Positions 51,002-58,925 of a stretch of 64,000 nt of DNA are shown here, one piece after another. Source of the stretch: Streptomyces eurocidicus (lineage in GTDB: Bacteria > Actinomycetota > Actinomycetes > Streptomycetales > Streptomycetaceae). The stretch is from NCBI RefSeq assembly GCF_002891295.1, contig NZ_LGUI01000012.1, positions 186,001 to 250,000 of the forward strand, given 5' to 3'. The position numbers and the translations under genes are program-made. The notes beneath the pieces are model-generated. The model was not told the origin of the DNA, ran no database searches, and saw nothing but the letters and a program-made list of their open reading frames with translations. Each line of letters begins with the position of its first letter. Position 1 is the first letter of the stretch.

Positions 51002-51563
51002 CGGAGGCGTCGGCCGTTCCACCACGTCCGCGAAGATCGTGGTGGCCGGCGGCTTCGGCGTGGGCAAGACCACGTTCGTGGGCGCGGTCTCGGAGATCAG
51101 CCCGCTGCGTACCGAGGCCGTGATGACGTCCGCGTCGGCCGGGATCGATGATCTGAGCCATGTCCAGGACAAGACCACGACCACCGTGGCGATGGATTTC
51201 GGCCGTATCACCCTCGACGACGATCTGATCCTGTATCTGTTCGGTACGCCCGGTCAGGACCGTTTCTGGTTCATGTGGGACGACCTGGTGCGCGGTGCCA
51301 TCGGCGCCGTCGTGCTCGTCGACACCCGCAGACTCGCGGACTGCTTCCCGGCCGTCGACTACTTCGAGAACAGCGGCCTGCCCTTCGTCATCGCCCTCAA
51401 CGGCTTCAACGGGCAGCAGCCCTACGGCCCGGAGGAGGTGCGCGAGGCGCTCCAGATCGGCCCGGACACACCGATCATCACCACGGACGCCCGGCACCGC
51501 AATGAGACCAAGAGTGCGCTGATCACCCTTGTCGAGCACGCTCTGATGGCCCGACTGAAATAA
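50982..51563 (+). CDS. cvnD1: conservon 1 small GTPase CvnD1
   Basis: This 193-residue Ras-like/MglA-type ATP/GTP-binding protein is the presumed molecular switch of the conservon. G1 is AGGFGVGKTTFVGAVSEI, the switch region contains TTTVAMDFGRITLDDDLI, G3 is FGTPGQDRFWFMWDD, and the base-recognition element is in VIALNGFNGQQ rather than a canonical NKxD, as is usual for this subgroup. GTG 50982 lies inside cvnC1. A 152-bp stretch (51252-51403) differs from cvnD2 at a single base. Confidence 0.95.
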   Translation: MDFGTSSGGVGRSTTSAKIVVAGGFGVGKTTFVGAVSEISPLRTEAVMTSASAGIDDLSHVQDKTTTTVAMDFGRITLDDDLILYLFGTPGQDRFWFMWDDLVRGAIGAVVLVDTRRLADCFPAVDYFENSGLPFVIALNGFNGQQPYGPEEVREALQIGPDTPIITTDARHRNETKSALITLVEHALMARLK

Positions 51564-51891
51564 CGTTGCGCACACCACCCAGGCATGACAAATGGGTTGT
51601 GGCATTGGCCACGGCGCGGCACAGGCTTCATAACGTTTCGACAGAGAATCGGCCGGACGCGACCACTCGGTGCGTTCGGCCGACTTCACTGTGCGCATAT
51701 TTGCCCCGGCATTTGGCGCCGCTCGCTCTTAATGCCCGTTTTATGTCGGGCAAATCGCTTCGCCCGGCCGTCATGTCCAGTGTTTGGAATGCACACGGCT
51801 GACGTGCTGGAATTCCAGGAACTGAGCAGTAACGGCTCAGCCGAAAAACGGCACACAACGCAGGTGCCGACGCCGAGAGGTTGTTGGTCGA
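51564..51891. promoter_or_regulatory. promoter region of conservon 2 with shared motif
   Basis: This 328-bp AT-richer interval separates the two conservons. GTGCTGGAATTCCA occurs at 51804-51817, 74 bp before cvnA2, exactly as found upstream of cvnA1. I see no hairpin strong enough to be called the cvn1 terminator. Confidence 0.55.
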
Positions 51892-54800
51892 GTGACGCGC
51901 AGAAAGACGGGCGCCGCACAGCAGGCGCGGGACGAGCGGGGAAACTTCACCCCGCCGTCACGCACAGCGGTGCCGCCTTCCGACGTCCCCGAAACCCCCG
52001 CGCCGCCCGCCGGCCGCGGTGGACGGCTCTCGCCGCGCAACTGGCGGGTGCCCGTACGACTGAACGCGATCCTGCTGATCCCGGTGCTCGTGGCGCTGGT
52101 CTTCGGCGGCCTCGACGTGAAGGGCTCGGTCGACACCTGGACCGAGGCCAAGGACGCCGCGAACACCGCGCGCCTGGTCCGCTCCGCGGCCACCTACGCG
52201 CACGCCGTCATCGACGAGCGCGACATCATCGCCCAGCCGATGCTCGAGGGCGACCGTGACAACGCCACGGTCAAGAAGGCGCAGGCGGCGACGGACGCGG
52301 CCCGGGAAGAGTTCGACAAGGCCGTCAAGCAGGCCCCGGACACCCTGAGCCTGCGGCGCCGCATCAAGCTCTTCCGCGAGGCGGAGCAGACCCTGCCCAA
52401 GCTGCGCAAGATCGCTTATACCCCCGCCCTGGACGGGGTGAAGACCGAGGACGGCTACGGCGCCATCCAGCGTCCGCTCATGGCCTTCGCCAACGAGCTG
52501 GGCCTGGGCACCGGCAGCAACTCCTACGGCCGCATGGTCTACGCGATCGAGCTGGCGAAGGCCGCCGAGTCGCTCCAGCGGTCCATCGGCACCCACCTGA
52601 TCGTCAAGCCCGGCGCCTCGGCGGCCAAGACCAACCCGGCCGCCGCGGGCGGTGCGGCGGGCGCGTCGGGTTCGGCCGGTTCCACCGAAGCCGCGACCGG
52701 CTCGGAGCACGAGGTGCAGGTCACCGCGTTCTCCTCCTACAACTTCCTGGAGTACATCGCCCGCGGCGAGTACGACGCCGCCGGTGGCGAGGACGACATC
52801 AGCCGGCTCAACGACATCATGGCCACCAAGGCCAAGATCTCCGAGCAGGACAAGATGTTCGCCGCGATCTCGTCGGGCAAGTCGGCCAAGCAGCTGAAGG
52901 AAGCGGGCGTCACCCCGGAGGCGTGGTTCACCGCCGCGACGGCGAAGTTCGACGCCTACCGCGAGGTCGAGAAGGAGCTCGCCGACAAGGCGGTGGACGA
53001 GGCCGAGCAGGTCTCCGCGGACGCCCAGCGGGCCGCCTTCGTCAACTCCTCCATCATGATCGTCGCCCTGCTCATCGCGTTCTTCGTGGCCGGGATGATG
53101 GCGCGCTCGATGAGCCGCAACATGCGTCACCTGCGGCGCGCGGCCTTCGACGTCGCCGAGCAGCGGCTGCCGGCCCTGGTCGACCAGCTCTCGCGCACCG
53201 ACCCGGGCCGTGTCGACACCCGTATCCAGCCCATTCCGATCACCACCCGGGACGAGATCGGCGAGGTCGCCCGCGCCTTCGACCAGGTCCACCGGGAAGC
53301 GGTCCGGCTGGCCGCCGAGCAGGCGCTGCTGCGCGGCAACGTCAACGCGATCTTCACCAACCTCTCGCGCCGCAACCAGTCCCTGATCGAGGGCCAGCTG
53401 ACCCTGATCACGGAGCTGGAGGAGCACGAGGCCGACCCGGACCAGCTGGAGAACCTCTTCCGCCTGGACCACCTGGCCACCCGTATGCGCCGCAACGGCG
53501 AGAACCTCCTGGTCCTCGCCGGCGAGGAGCCGGGCCGCCGCTGGGACCAGCCGGTCCCGCTGGTGGACGTGCTGCGCGCCGCCTCCTCCGAGGTGGAGGC
53601 GTACGAGCGCATCGAACTGTCCGGCGTCCCGGACGCCGAGATCCACGGCCTGGCCGTGACCGACCTCGTGCACCTGCTCGCCGAGCTGCTGGAGAACGCG
53701 ACCTCGTTCTCCTCCCCGCACACCAAGGTGCGGGTGACCGCCACCCGGCTGCCCGACGGCCGCGTCATGGTCGAGATCCACGACAAGGGCATCGGCCTCA
53801 CCGCCGAGGACTTCGCGGACATCAACCACCGCCTGGCCAACCCGCCGAGCGTGGACGTCGCGATCGCGCAGCGCATGGGCCTCTTCGTGGTCGGCCGGCT
53901 CGCCACCCGGCACGGCATCCGCGTCCAGCTCCGCCCGTCGGGCGAGCAGGCCGGCACCACCTCGCTGGTGATGCTGCCGGACGCGATCACCCACGGTGGC
54001 GGTGGCGAGGACGAGCTCTCCGGTGACGACTTCACGGTCTCCCGGATGGTGCCGGAGCAGCAGTCCGCCCCGGCGGGCCGGCTCCGTACCGCCGCCGAGC
54101 TCGGCTTCGACGACTCCCGTTACGACGCGGGCCAGGAGGCTCCCGCCGGCGCCCCCTCGCTGGACCCGGTCGGCCGTTCGCGGCTCCGCGAGGAGCGGCG
54201 TGCCGCTCTGGAGGCGCAGCAGCAGGCCGCCGAGAACCGTCCGCTGTTCCGGGACGAGGTCCCGCAGCAGCAGTTCGAGCAGCAGGCGTACGACCAGCAG
54301 CAGTCCTTCGGCCAGCAGTACGAGCAGCCCCGGCAGGCGCAGCCGTACGAGCAGCGGCCGGACCAGGACACCGGTCAGCACGCGCAGCAGCACACCGGCC
54401 AGCACGCGGTTCCGCAGCACGACACGCAGTCCTTCCCGCAGCCGCACGAGCAGCCGCAGCACACCTATCCGGAGGCGGGTTATCCGGAGCAGGGCTACGC
54501 GGAGGCCGGTTACCCGCAGGCACAGCAGCCCTTCGGCGGCCCCGACGGCTCGGTGCGGCAGGGTGGCTGGCAGGACTCCGGTCCGTACCAGGACGCCGTC
54601 CAGCAGGGTTACGGAGCGGATTCGGAATCCCGGCCGCCCGCTGACACGGCGCAGCCCGAGCGCGTAGAGTTCGACCGTCCGGGCCCCGCTTCGAGCGGCT
54701 CCCACTCGCTGACCGGGGCCGGTCTGCCGCGCCGCGCGAAGCAGTGGCAGGAGCCCGAGTCAGTCGAGGAGGCCACGGGGGCCGGCGCACCGGAGCCGCC

Positions 54801-55155
54801 CCAGCAGGACGTACAGCAGCCCCAGGAGGGTGACCAGCCCGACTGGCGATCGACGAACGACGAGCGCTGGCAGCGTGCCGAGCAGCTCCGTGAGCCGAAA
54901 GCCGGCGGTATCACTTCCTCCGGTCTGCCGCGCCGGGTCCCCAAGGCCAATCTGGTCGAGGGCAAGGCGGCGCAGACCCCCCAGGACGGGCCCCAGATCT
55001 CCCGTGCCCCGGAGGACGTTCGCGGCAGGCTGAGCAATCTGCGCCGCGGGGTCCAGCAGGGGCGCAGCGCGGGTAACGACACCACCGCGCAAGAGCAGCA
55101 CGAGCAACACGGCCAGGGCTTCGGCCCCGGCGGTACCTACGATCAGGAGCGTTAG
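51892..55155 (+). CDS. cvnA2: conservon 2 sensor histidine kinase-like protein CvnA2
   Basis: This is an intact CvnA of 1087 residues. The order is: basic N-terminus, transmembrane helix at about 57-75 (LNAILLIPVLVALVFGGLDV), a long extracytoplasmic sensing domain with an Ala/Gly insertion near 250, a second helix at about 387-407 (SIMIVALLIAFFVAGMMARS), HAMP, the LDHLATRMRRNGENLLVLAG block, and an ATPase domain (ELLENATSF near 600, HDKGIGLTAEDF, MGLFVVGRLATRHG). The tail is Gln/Tyr-rich (QQFEQQAYDQQQSFGQQYEQ) and ends with SSGLPRRVPKANLVEG ... SRAPEDVRGRLSNLRRGVQQ, shared with CvnA1. GTG 51892. It is first in the cvnA2-B2-C2-D2 operon. Confidence 0.94.
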   Translation: MTRRKTGAAQQARDERGNFTPPSRTAVPPSDVPETPAPPAGRGGRLSPRNWRVPVRLNAILLIPVLVALVFGGLDVKGSVDTWTEAKDAANTARLVRSAATYAHAVIDERDIIAQPMLEGDRDNATVKKAQAATDAAREEFDKAVKQAPDTLSLRRRIKLFREAEQTLPKLRKIAYTPALDGVKTEDGYGAIQRPLMAFANELGLGTGSNSYGRMVYAIELAKAAESLQRSIGTHLIVKPGASAAKTNPAAAGGAAGASGSAGSTEAATGSEHEVQVTAFSSYNFLEYIARGEYDAAGGEDDISRLNDIMATKAKISEQDKMFAAISSGKSAKQLKEAGVTPEAWFTAATAKFDAYREVEKELADKAVDEAEQVSADAQRAAFVNSSIMIVALLIAFFVAGMMARSMSRNMRHLRRAAFDVAEQRLPALVDQLSRTDPGRVDTRIQPIPITTRDEIGEVARAFDQVHREAVRLAAEQALLRGNVNAIFTNLSRRNQSLIEGQLTLITELEEHEADPDQLENLFRLDHLATRMRRNGENLLVLAGEEPGRRWDQPVPLVDVLRAASSEVEAYERIELSGVPDAEIHGLAVTDLVHLLAELLENATSFSSPHTKVRVTATRLPDGRVMVEIHDKGIGLTAEDFADINHRLANPPSVDVAIAQRMGLFVVGRLATRHGIRVQLRPSGEQAGTTSLVMLPDAITHGGGGEDELSGDDFTVSRMVPEQQSAPAGRLRTAAELGFDDSRYDAGQEAPAGAPSLDPVGRSRLREERRAALEAQQQAAENRPLFRDEVPQQQFEQQAYDQQQSFGQQYEQPRQAQPYEQRPDQDTGQHAQQHTGQHAVPQHDTQSFPQPHEQPQHTYPEAGYPEQGYAEAGYPQAQQPFGGPDGSVRQGGWQDSGPYQDAVQQGYGADSESRPPADTAQPERVEFDRPGPASSGSHSLTGAGLPRRAKQWQEPESVEEATGAGAPEPPQQDVQQPQEGDQPDWRSTNDERWQRAEQLREPKAGGITSSGLPRRVPKANLVEGKAAQTPQDGPQISRAPEDVRGRLSNLRRGVQQGRSAGNDTTAQEQHEQHGQGFGPGGTYDQER

Positions 55156-55156
55156 T

Positions 55157-55579
55157 GTGAGCCCGATGAGCCAGGCGGCGCAGAACCTGAACTGGTTGAT
55201 CACCAGTTTCGTGGAGAACACCCCAGGGGTGTCCCACACCGTCGTGGTCTCCGCCGACGGACTCCTTCTGGCGATGTCCGAAGGGTTCCCGCGGGACCGC
55301 GCCGATCAGCTGGCGGCGGTCGCCTCCGGCCTGACCTCCCTGACGGCCGGTGCCTCCCGGATCTTCGAGGGCGGCGCCGTCAACCAGACCGTCGTGGAGA
55401 TGGAGCGCGGCTTCCTCTTCATCATGTCCGTCTCCGACGGCTCCTCGCTGGCCGTACTGGCGCACCCCGAGTGCGACATCGGCCTCGTGGGCTACGAGAT
55501 GGCCCTCCTGGTCGACCGCGCGGGCAGTGTGCTGACGCCCGATCTCCGTGCCGAACTGCAGGGGAGCCTTCTCAACTAA
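55157..55579 (+). CDS. cvnB2: conservon 2 roadblock/LC7 protein CvnB2
   Basis: 140 residues, differing from CvnB1 at three positions (residues 17, 20 and 123 in my alignment). Same roadblock fold and role as a presumed regulator of the partner GTPase. GTG 55157 begins one base after the cvnA2 stop, implying reinitiation. The near-identity at synonymous sites from 55289 to 55524 contrasts with the much greater divergence of cvnA1 and cvnA2, and suggests that the two conservons could exchange this subunit. Confidence 0.94.
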   Translation: MSPMSQAAQNLNWLITSFVENTPGVSHTVVVSADGLLLAMSEGFPRDRADQLAAVASGLTSLTAGASRIFEGGAVNQTVVEMERGFLFIMSVSDGSSLAVLAHPECDIGLVGYEMALLVDRAGSVLTPDLRAELQGSLLN

Positions 55580-55663
55580 CCAAGAGGCAGTGCGTTTCGC
55601 GCCACCGCGCCATAGGGTGCGGTGGCGCGACCAGCAGCAGACAGGCAAGTCGGAGGAGGAGAC

Positions 55664-56206
55664 GTGGCAACGCCCCCAGGCGGTTACCCGTACGGAAATG
55701 ACCAGCAGGCTCAACCGCCGTTGAACCGCTTCAACTTCCCCTCCGCGCCAAGCCACCAAGCGCCCGCGGGGCCTCCGCGGCAGCCTCATGCCCCGGCGCA
55801 GCCGCCCCAGCAGCAGCACCGGCGCGCCTCGGGCTCCCCCGCCGGGGGCAAGTCCGGCGGCAAGCACAACCCGCTGGTCCGCCCGTACGCGATGACGGGT
55901 GGCCGGACCAGGCCGCGGTACCAGCTCGCCATCGAGGCACTGGTGCACACGACGGCACAGCCGTCCCAGCTTCAAGGGCAGTTGCCGGAACACCAGCGCA
56001 TCTGCCATCTGTGCCGTGAGATCAAGTCGGTCGCCGAGATCTCGGCACTTCTCTCCATCCCCCTCGGCGTCGCCCGAATCCTCGTCGCCGACTTGGCGGA
56101 GGCCGGGCTCGTCGCCATCCATCAGCCCGGCGGCGACGAGTCCGCCGGCGGCCAGCCTGACGTGACACTGCTCGAAAGGGTGCTCAGTGGACTTCGGAAC
56201 CTCTAG
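55664..56206 (+). CDS. cvnC2: conservon 2 DUF742 protein CvnC2
   Basis: A 180-residue DUF742 protein with a longer, Pro/Gln-rich disordered N-terminus (residues 1-70) than CvnC1, then the same core: LVRPYAMTGGRTRPRYQLAI, LPEHQRICHLCREIKSVAEI, IPLGVARILVADLAEAGLVA. GTG 55664 is set by a repeated GGAGGAGGAG ribosome-binding site; the longer frame from 55622 lacks one. The 3' end overlaps cvnD2 by 20 bp in a sequence nearly identical to the cvnC1-cvnD1 junction. Confidence 0.93.
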   Translation: MATPPGGYPYGNDQQAQPPLNRFNFPSAPSHQAPAGPPRQPHAPAQPPQQQHRRASGSPAGGKSGGKHNPLVRPYAMTGGRTRPRYQLAIEALVHTTAQPSQLQGQLPEHQRICHLCREIKSVAEISALLSIPLGVARILVADLAEAGLVAIHQPGGDESAGGQPDVTLLERVLSGLRNL

Positions 56207-56768
56207 CGGCGAGGCGGTCCGCTCCACCACCTCCGCGAAGATCGTGGTGGCGGGTGGATTCGGCGTGGGCAAGACCACGTTCGTCGGCGCGGTCTCGGAG
56301 ATCAACCCGCTGCGCACCGAAGCCGTGATGACTTCCGCGTCGGCCGGGATCGACGACCTCACCCACGCGCCGGACAAGACCACGACCACCGTGGCCATGG
56401 ACTTCGGCCGTATCACCCTGGACCAGGACCTGATCCTGTACCTCTTCGGTACGCCGGGTCAGGACCGTTTCTGGTTCATGTGGGACGACCTGGTGCGCGG
56501 TGCCATCGGCGCCGTCGTGCTCGTCGACACCCGCAGACTCGCGGACTGTTTCCCGGCCGTCGACTACTTCGAGAACAGCGGCCTGCCCTTCGTCATCGCC
56601 CTCAACGGTTTCGACGGCCACCAGCCGTACACGCCGGACGAGGTCCGTGAGGCCCTCCAGATCGGCCCGGACGCGCCGATCATCATCACGGACGCCCGGC
56701 ACCGCAACGAGGCGAAGAGCGCGCTGATCACGCTGGTCGAACATGCCCTCATGGCGCGCCTGCGGTGA
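56187..56768 (+). CDS. cvnD2: conservon 2 small GTPase CvnD2
   Basis: 193-residue GTP-binding protein, closely similar to CvnD1. P-loop AGGFGVGKTTFVGAVSEI, FGTPGQDRFWFMWDDLVRGA and VIALNGFDGHQPYTPDEVRE are intact. The differences from CvnD1 concentrate in residues 9-11, 58-62 and the 147-155 loop, which might matter for partner choice. It is the last gene of the operon, followed by a strong terminator at 56792. Confidence 0.95.
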   Translation: MDFGTSSGEAVRSTTSAKIVVAGGFGVGKTTFVGAVSEINPLRTEAVMTSASAGIDDLTHAPDKTTTTVAMDFGRITLDQDLILYLFGTPGQDRFWFMWDDLVRGAIGAVVLVDTRRLADCFPAVDYFENSGLPFVIALNGFDGHQPYTPDEVREALQIGPDAPIIITDARHRNEAKSALITLVEHALMARLR

Positions 56769-56791
56769 GCCGTCGGCCGTGCCGACGCACA

Positions 56792-56826
56792 AAGGTCCCC
56801 ACACTCACGAGGAGTGCGGGGACCTT
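56792..56826. terminator. terminator between cvnD2 and accE
   Basis: AAGGTCCCCACACTC (56792-56806) pairs with GAGTGCGGGGACCTT (56812-56826, one mismatch), five-base loop, in the convergent gap between cvnD2 and accE. Confidence 0.8.
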
Positions 56827-56912
56827 CTGCGTGGCCGGGCGGTGACGCGGCGGCCGGCAGACCTCACGGGGCCCGAGGGGCCCCGGTGCGGCCGGTGGGA
56901 TGCGGCCGGTGC

Positions 56913-57110
56913 TCAGCCCTGCCAGCTGTGCGGCGCCCGGAAGCCGGAGGTGCGCTCCAGGCGGCGCCAGCCGGCGGCGGTGCGACGGGGGCGGGCCGGG
57001 GCCGAGTGGTGGCCGACGGCGGCGGCGCGAGCCAGGAGGACGGCCGTGACGGCCGCCACTTCCTCGGCGTCGGCGGTGCCCTTCTCTACGCGTACGAGCG
57101 TGTTGTCCAT
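56913..57110 (-). CDS. accE: acyl-CoA carboxylase epsilon subunit AccE
   Basis: This 65-residue accessory subunit of actinobacterial acyl-CoA carboxylases raises the activity of the alpha-beta complex. MDNTLVRVEKGTADAEEVAA and VTAVLLARAAA match the family's conserved helix, and the C-terminus GWRRLERTSGFRAPHSWQG is the typical RSGFRxPHSWQ-like end. ATG 57110 has AAGGGAG upstream. It begins 12 bp after accB and is co-transcribed with it, as in S. coelicolor. Confidence 0.92.
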   Translation of the reverse strand: MDNTLVRVEKGTADAEEVAAVTAVLLARAAAVGHHSAPARPRRTAAGWRRLERTSGFRAPHSWQG

Positions 57111-57122
57111 GCGGGTACTCCC

Positions 57123-58706
57123 TTACTGGGGCGGGTTGCCGTGCTTGCGGGAGGGCAGGTCGGCGTGCTTGGTGGCAAGCATCGCCAGCGACTTGATCAG
57201 CACCGACCGGGTCTCGACCGGGTCGATCACGTCGTCGACCAGGCCGCGCTCGGCGGCGTAGTACGGGTGCATCAGCTCGGCCTTGTACTCCTTGACCATC
57301 CGCGCCCGCATGGCCTCGGGGTCGTCGGCCTCGGCGATCTGCTTGCGGAAGATCACGTTGGCCGCGCCCTCGGCGCCCATGACGGCGATCTCGTTGGTCG
57401 GCCAGGCATAGGTGAGGTCGGCGCCGATGGACTGGGAGTCCATGACGATGTAGGCACCGCCGTACGCCTTGCGCAGGATGACCGAGATCCGGGGCACCGT
57501 GGCGTTGCAGTAGGCGTAGAGCAGCTTGGCGCCGTGCCGGATGATCCCACCGTGCTCCTGGTCGACGCCCGGGAGGAAGCCCGGTACGTCCAGAAGGGTG
57601 ATGATCGGGATGTTGAAGGCATCGCACATCTGGATGAATCGGGCGGCCTTCTCGCTGGCCTCGATGTCCAGGACCCCGGCGAGGGACTGCGGCTGGTTGG
57701 CGACGATGCCGACGACCTGGCCGTCCAGCCGGGACAGTGCGCAGATGATGTTGGTGGCCCAGCGCTCGTGGACCTCCAGGTAGTCGCCGTCGTCGACGAG
57801 CTCCTCGATGACCTTGCGCATGTCGTACGGGCGGTTGCCGTCGGCGGGCACCAGGTCGAGGAGGGCCTCGCCGGTCCGGTCGGCCGGGTCCTCGCTCGCC
57901 ACGCGGGGCGGGTTCTCCCGGTTGTTCTGCGGGAGCAGCGCGAGGAGGTAGCGGACCTCTTCGAGGCAGGTCTCCTCGTCGTCGTACGCGAAGTGCGCGA
58001 CGCCCGAGGTCTCGGCGTGCACGTCGGCGCCGCCGAGGCCGTTCTGGCTGATCTCCTCGCCGGTGACGGCGCGGACGACGTCGGGGCCGGTGATGAACAT
58101 CTGGGAGGTCTCGCGGACCATGAAGACGAAGTCGGTCAGCGCCGGGCTGTAGGCCGCGCCACCGGCGCAGGGGCCGAGCATCACGGAGATCTGCGGGATG
58201 ACGCCGGACGCCTTGGTGTTCCGCTGGAAGATGCCGCCGTAACCGGCCAGCGCCGAGACGCCCTCCTGGATACGGGCACCCGCGCCGTCGTTCAGCGACA
58301 CCAGCGGCGCTCCGGCCGAGATGGCCATGTCCATGATCTTGTGGATCTTGGTGGCGTGGGCCTCGCCCAGCGCACCGCCGAAGATCCGGAAGTCATGGGC
58401 GTAGACGAACACCGTCCGGCCGTGGACCGTGCCCCAACCGGTGATCACACCGTCCGTGTAGGGCTTCTTGCTCTCCAGGCCGAACCCCGTGGCGCGGTGC
58501 CGGCGCAGCGGCTCCACCTCGGAGAAGGAACCCTCGTCCAGGAGCAGGTCGATCCGCTCCCGGGCGGTCAGCTTCCCCTTGGCCTTCTGGGCCTGGGTCG
58601 CCCGCTCGCTCGGACCCCGCCGAACCTGCTCGCGGATGGCGTGCAGCTCGGCGACGCGCCCACGGACGTCACTCGCCTCTACGGGCGCACCTTCGAGATT
58701 GCTCAT
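57123..58706 (-). CDS. accB: acetyl/propionyl-CoA carboxylase beta subunit (AccB)
   Basis: This carboxyltransferase beta subunit moves CO2 from biotin to acetyl-CoA or propionyl-CoA, making malonyl- or methylmalonyl-CoA for fatty acids and polyketides. The 527-residue crotonase-fold protein has ISLNDGAGARIQEGV-type (SLNDGAGARIQEGVSALAGY), LGPCAGGAAYSPAL and DVPGFLPGVDQEHGGIIRHG blocks. The specificity position in KAYGGAYIVMDSQSIGAD is isoleucine, which is the AccB rather than PccB (aspartate) state, so acetyl-CoA should be accepted. ATG 58706. Operon with accE; the biotinylated alpha subunit is not in this window. Confidence 0.95.
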   Translation of the reverse strand: MSNLEGAPVEASDVRGRVAELHAIREQVRRGPSERATQAQKAKGKLTARERIDLLLDEGSFSEVEPLRRHRATGFGLESKKPYTDGVITGWGTVHGRTVFVYAHDFRIFGGALGEAHATKIHKIMDMAISAGAPLVSLNDGAGARIQEGVSALAGYGGIFQRNTKASGVIPQISVMLGPCAGGAAYSPALTDFVFMVRETSQMFITGPDVVRAVTGEEISQNGLGGADVHAETSGVAHFAYDDEETCLEEVRYLLALLPQNNRENPPRVASEDPADRTGEALLDLVPADGNRPYDMRKVIEELVDDGDYLEVHERWATNIICALSRLDGQVVGIVANQPQSLAGVLDIEASEKAARFIQMCDAFNIPIITLLDVPGFLPGVDQEHGGIIRHGAKLLYAYCNATVPRISVILRKAYGGAYIVMDSQSIGADLTYAWPTNEIAVMGAEGAANVIFRKQIAEADDPEAMRARMVKEYKAELMHPYYAAERGLVDDVIDPVETRSVLIKSLAMLATKHADLPSRKHGNPPQ

Positions 58707-58816
58707 GCATAGACGGTACGTGGCCGGGGCGCCCGAACCTCATGTCGGTTCCATACAACGTCATGTGCGATTTGGTGGGCAGGCAGAACAGAAGTACACA
58801 GGCGCCTCCCAGTAGG

Positions 58817-58836
58817 CCACCCCCGATCGGGGGTGG
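58817..58836. terminator. palindromic hairpin between accB and the PL8 gene
   Basis: CCACCCCCGATCGGGGGTGG is a perfect 20-bp palindrome about 90 bp after the PL8 stop. A smaller palindrome ACGGCTCCGGAGCCGT (58911-58926) abuts the stop itself. Both probably end PL8 transcription. Confidence 0.65.
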
Positions 58837-58925
58837 TCACTGTCAACACCCCACAAAACTCTCCGGTAGGAGCCGTAGGCTGCGTAGCTTGACGCCCCTT
58901 CGCGCGCCGGACGGCTCCGGAGCCG

